The position numbers and the translations under genes were made by a program. Source: Agelaius tricolor (taxonomy: Eukaryota > Chordata > Aves > Passeriformes > Icteridae). Taken from it: 64,000 nt of DNA. The stretch lies in NCBI GenBank assembly GCA_023055355.1, contig JALJCS010000015.1, positions 20,449,516 to 20,513,515 on the forward strand. The letters are read 5' to 3'. Shown here one piece after another: positions 62,071 to 64,000 of the stretch (the first letter of the stretch is position 1; each line of letters begins with the position of its first letter). The notes beneath the pieces were generated by a model. The model searched no databases. It was not told the DNA's origin and saw nothing but the letters and a program-made list of their open reading frames with translations.

Positions 62071-63539
62071 TGCTGCCTCACCGACTCTTTGTCTATTTTT
62101 GAACCACGGGCTTCCATTTCGAGGCGGTTTTGCCCGTGTGAAATTGAATCAAAGAAGACGGGGGGAAAAAAAATATTAATGAGGATTTTGCAAAATAAAC
62201 AGGAAATCCCTTGGATGTTTTCTGGAACCATCGGTCAGCATCTTCCGAAGGAAAGCTGGGGGTTTGTCAAGGTGGGGTTCCCCCTGGGGACCCTGAGCAC
62301 AGTGGGAGGGACGGCAGAAAACAGCTTCAGGAAATCTAAAAATAGCCCCAAGCCGGGCAATGGCACTAAGGCCGGGGAGTGCCCTCTGTGGCACCAGCCT
62401 GTTCTTGCCCCTGGCAGACAAGGATTGGTCCCAGCTCGGGACTCCCCATCCTGCTGGGCAGCTAAACCCATGTCCCACGTGAGATCCAGCTTGGGGAGCA
62501 CAGGGCAGGCTGCAGCCCCCGACCTGCAGCACCCACAGCATCCCCGGCCCCAGCAGCAGCGATTAAACCCAGCTTAACCCCTGGGCTGTCCCTGGTCCCT
62601 CCCAGCCCCGTTCACAGCACCCGGCCCTGCTCTGCCCCGAGCCTTGTGCTCACCGTGACCCTGCTGGTCTGCCCGGGGGCTGCAGAGGGTCAGTGCTGGT
62701 GTGGGGGCATCTGTGTGTCCCCCAGGAGGGACCCAGCTCTGCCCCACTGCCAGCACTCCCTGGCAGCCCTGCACTTCCTGCTTGACTCGCTGCCAGCCCA
62801 CTGACTCCGGCTAAGAGGTAAAATAACAGAAATTGGTGGGGTGCCTCCCTCCCCGGGGGTCCCACAGCACACAGACCCCTTCCCGAGGTGGCTGCAGGAC
62901 AGGGCACCGTGCACAGCCACGGGCAGAGCCGAATGCCCCCAGACCTCGGCAGGGACTGATGGCAGTGAGCAGAGCCAGACCCCGTTCCCTGCTGGACACC
63001 GCAGGAGCCTCAGCGCCTGATCCTGCCGGGGTTTCCAGCCATGCAAACATCCCTGGCTCCAAAGCAGAATTCCAGGAACATCAGCACAGACCTGCCAGCC
63101 CCAGGTACCCCGTGGGACCTGCCAGAGCCCCCTCCTGCCTGCTCAGCCCAGCCCTGAAGGGGGGCTGAGCACCAGAATATTTTTCTGTCCTGCAGCCTGG
63201 AAGTTCCCAATGAAAGAGGCAAATCCTGCACCCACATGAGGCCTCCCCACTGCCCAAACCCGGCGCCCACCCCAGGGCAGCACCCAGAGCCACGGGAGAG
63301 CAGCCTCTCCCCCGCCATGCCCTGGCTTTTCCCCCTACAAACCAACATCTGCACTCAGGTTTGCCAAACAAAACACACCCAACATCTGCCTGCTCCCGGG
63401 TAAAGCCTTACCTGCCAGCACGGGAGGCGGCCGGCAGGGAAAACCCCCCTGGCACAGCCAAGTTCACCTCCACTCGCCTCCCCAAGCACGGAATCTCTCC
63501 CTGTGTGGAGAGGAGTCCTGCCTCACAAACCTCCGAGGA

Positions 63540-63760
63540 TCCAAGAGCCCGCCCCAGGCGGCAGCTCCGCTCCATGGGCTCCTCACCCGAGCACCGTGGC
63601 TGTCAGCATCCTCCCCGGCGGCTGCTCCGTGTCTGCCGCGGGGTTTCGGGCTGGCTCCCCCGTTCCTCCATGCCCCGCACCGCGGCAGAGCTCACCCACC
63701 GCGGCGCCGAGCGGACGGGCGCTTGCAGAGTGTCTTCAAGTCGCTCGACAAAGGAGCGGG
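63540..63760. promoter_or_regulatory. CpG-rich block, possible CBFA2T3 alternative promoter
   Basis: Dense CpGs with GC boxes flanked by AT-rich sequence (an AATTAATATTCC stretch at 63760). It lies 8 kb upstream of CBFA2T3 exon 2 on the correct side. No coding exon is visible; a noncoding first exon is possible but not shown. Confidence 0.3.
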
Positions 63761-64000
63761 GAATTAATATTCCTTTTAATTAAAGGCAGAAAAATCTCTT
63801 TGTTCCTGAACAGAGAGAAAACAACAGAGGGAAGAGCTCAAAAGCTCTTCCTAAGCTGGAGACGAGACCATCGCTTGGAATCAAAGACACTGTCAACGCA
63901 CACGTGACCTCGAATTAAAAAAACAAAATGAAACGCAGCAGCGGCAGCGGCTCCTCTCCGACAGCGAAGGAAAGTTGCAAAGTTTTTCTTGGCTAATAGA

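Larger units (their letters stand above)
55512..64000 (-). other. CBFA2T3: CBFA2T3 5' intron / upstream region
   Basis: No coding exon could be joined to the phase-1 acceptor at 55511. The stretch holds a CAC/CAT microsatellite (56040-56092), a GGGAT pentamer repeat (57813-57868), a 40-bp repeat (58399-58523), a CR1 tail (58645-58815), a 44-bp minisatellite (59085-60095), a motif-rich AT block (60470-60620) and CpG-rich zones (about 60720-62070 and 63540-63760). The CpG zones could be alternative promoters. The true first exon may be here or beyond the right edge. Confidence 0.6.

Noticed and set aside
62095..62145. Minus-strand ATG exon candidate (MEARGSKIDKES then gtgagg)
   Set aside because: It could be a first exon, but the donor is phase 0 while CBFA2T3 exon 2 needs phase 1, so it would not read into the protein. 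Kept only as a possible noncoding exon.
63600..63690. Short minus ORFs near a gtgagg donor in the right-hand CpG block
   Set aside because: None joins exon 2 in frame (phase 2 instead of 1), and the peptides do not resemble known CBFA2T3 N-termini.

Overview
This window looks like bird nuclear DNA, most likely from a songbird. The evidence is interrupted genes with canonical GT/AG introns, CpG-island promoters, many short 5'-truncated CR1 LINE tails in both orientations, and compact GC-rich genes separated by minisatellites. The species cannot be fixed from the sequence. The gene order matches human 16q24.3, whose genes I recall lying on chicken chromosome 11.

Layout from left to right. (1) 1-35507, minus strand: GALNS, the lysosomal N-acetylgalactosamine-6-sulfatase. 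Exons 1-12 of an expected 14 can be placed to the base and splice in frame; exons 13-14 should lie beyond the left edge. (2) 35508-35610: a 103-bp GC-rich bidirectional promoter with three CCACGTGACC boxes. (3) 35611-38309, plus strand: TRAPPC2L, complete, five exons, 139 residues. (4) 38310-40667: the convergent 3' ends of TRAPPC2L and PABPN1L. (5) 40668-43779, minus strand: PABPN1L, complete, eight exons, 248 residues. (6) 43780-44460: the PABPN1L promoter and a 53-bp tandem repeat, squeezed against the CBFA2T3 polyadenylation site. (7) 44450-64000, minus strand: CBFA2T3 (MTG16/ETO2), with a 3.6-kb 3'UTR and ten exons giving a 564-residue protein from an internal start. Further 5' exons are probably off the right edge.

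The four genes are not an operon and share no pathway. GALNS degrades keratan sulfate and chondroitin-6-sulfate in lysosomes, TRAPPC2L is a vesicle-tethering subunit, PABPN1L is an RNA-binding poly(A) factor, and CBFA2T3 is a transcriptional corepressor. The clearest shared control is the GALNS/TRAPPC2L promoter. Nearly all very long single-frame ORFs without gene homology come from minisatellites or from antisense of GC-rich exons. No new multi-gene system was found. The observations most worth following are the E-box cluster in the bidirectional promoter, several motif-dense intronic stretches that look like conserved regulatory elements, minisatellites whose units carry inverted repeats or are open in all three frames, and U/A-tract architecture in the CBFA2T3 3'UTR.
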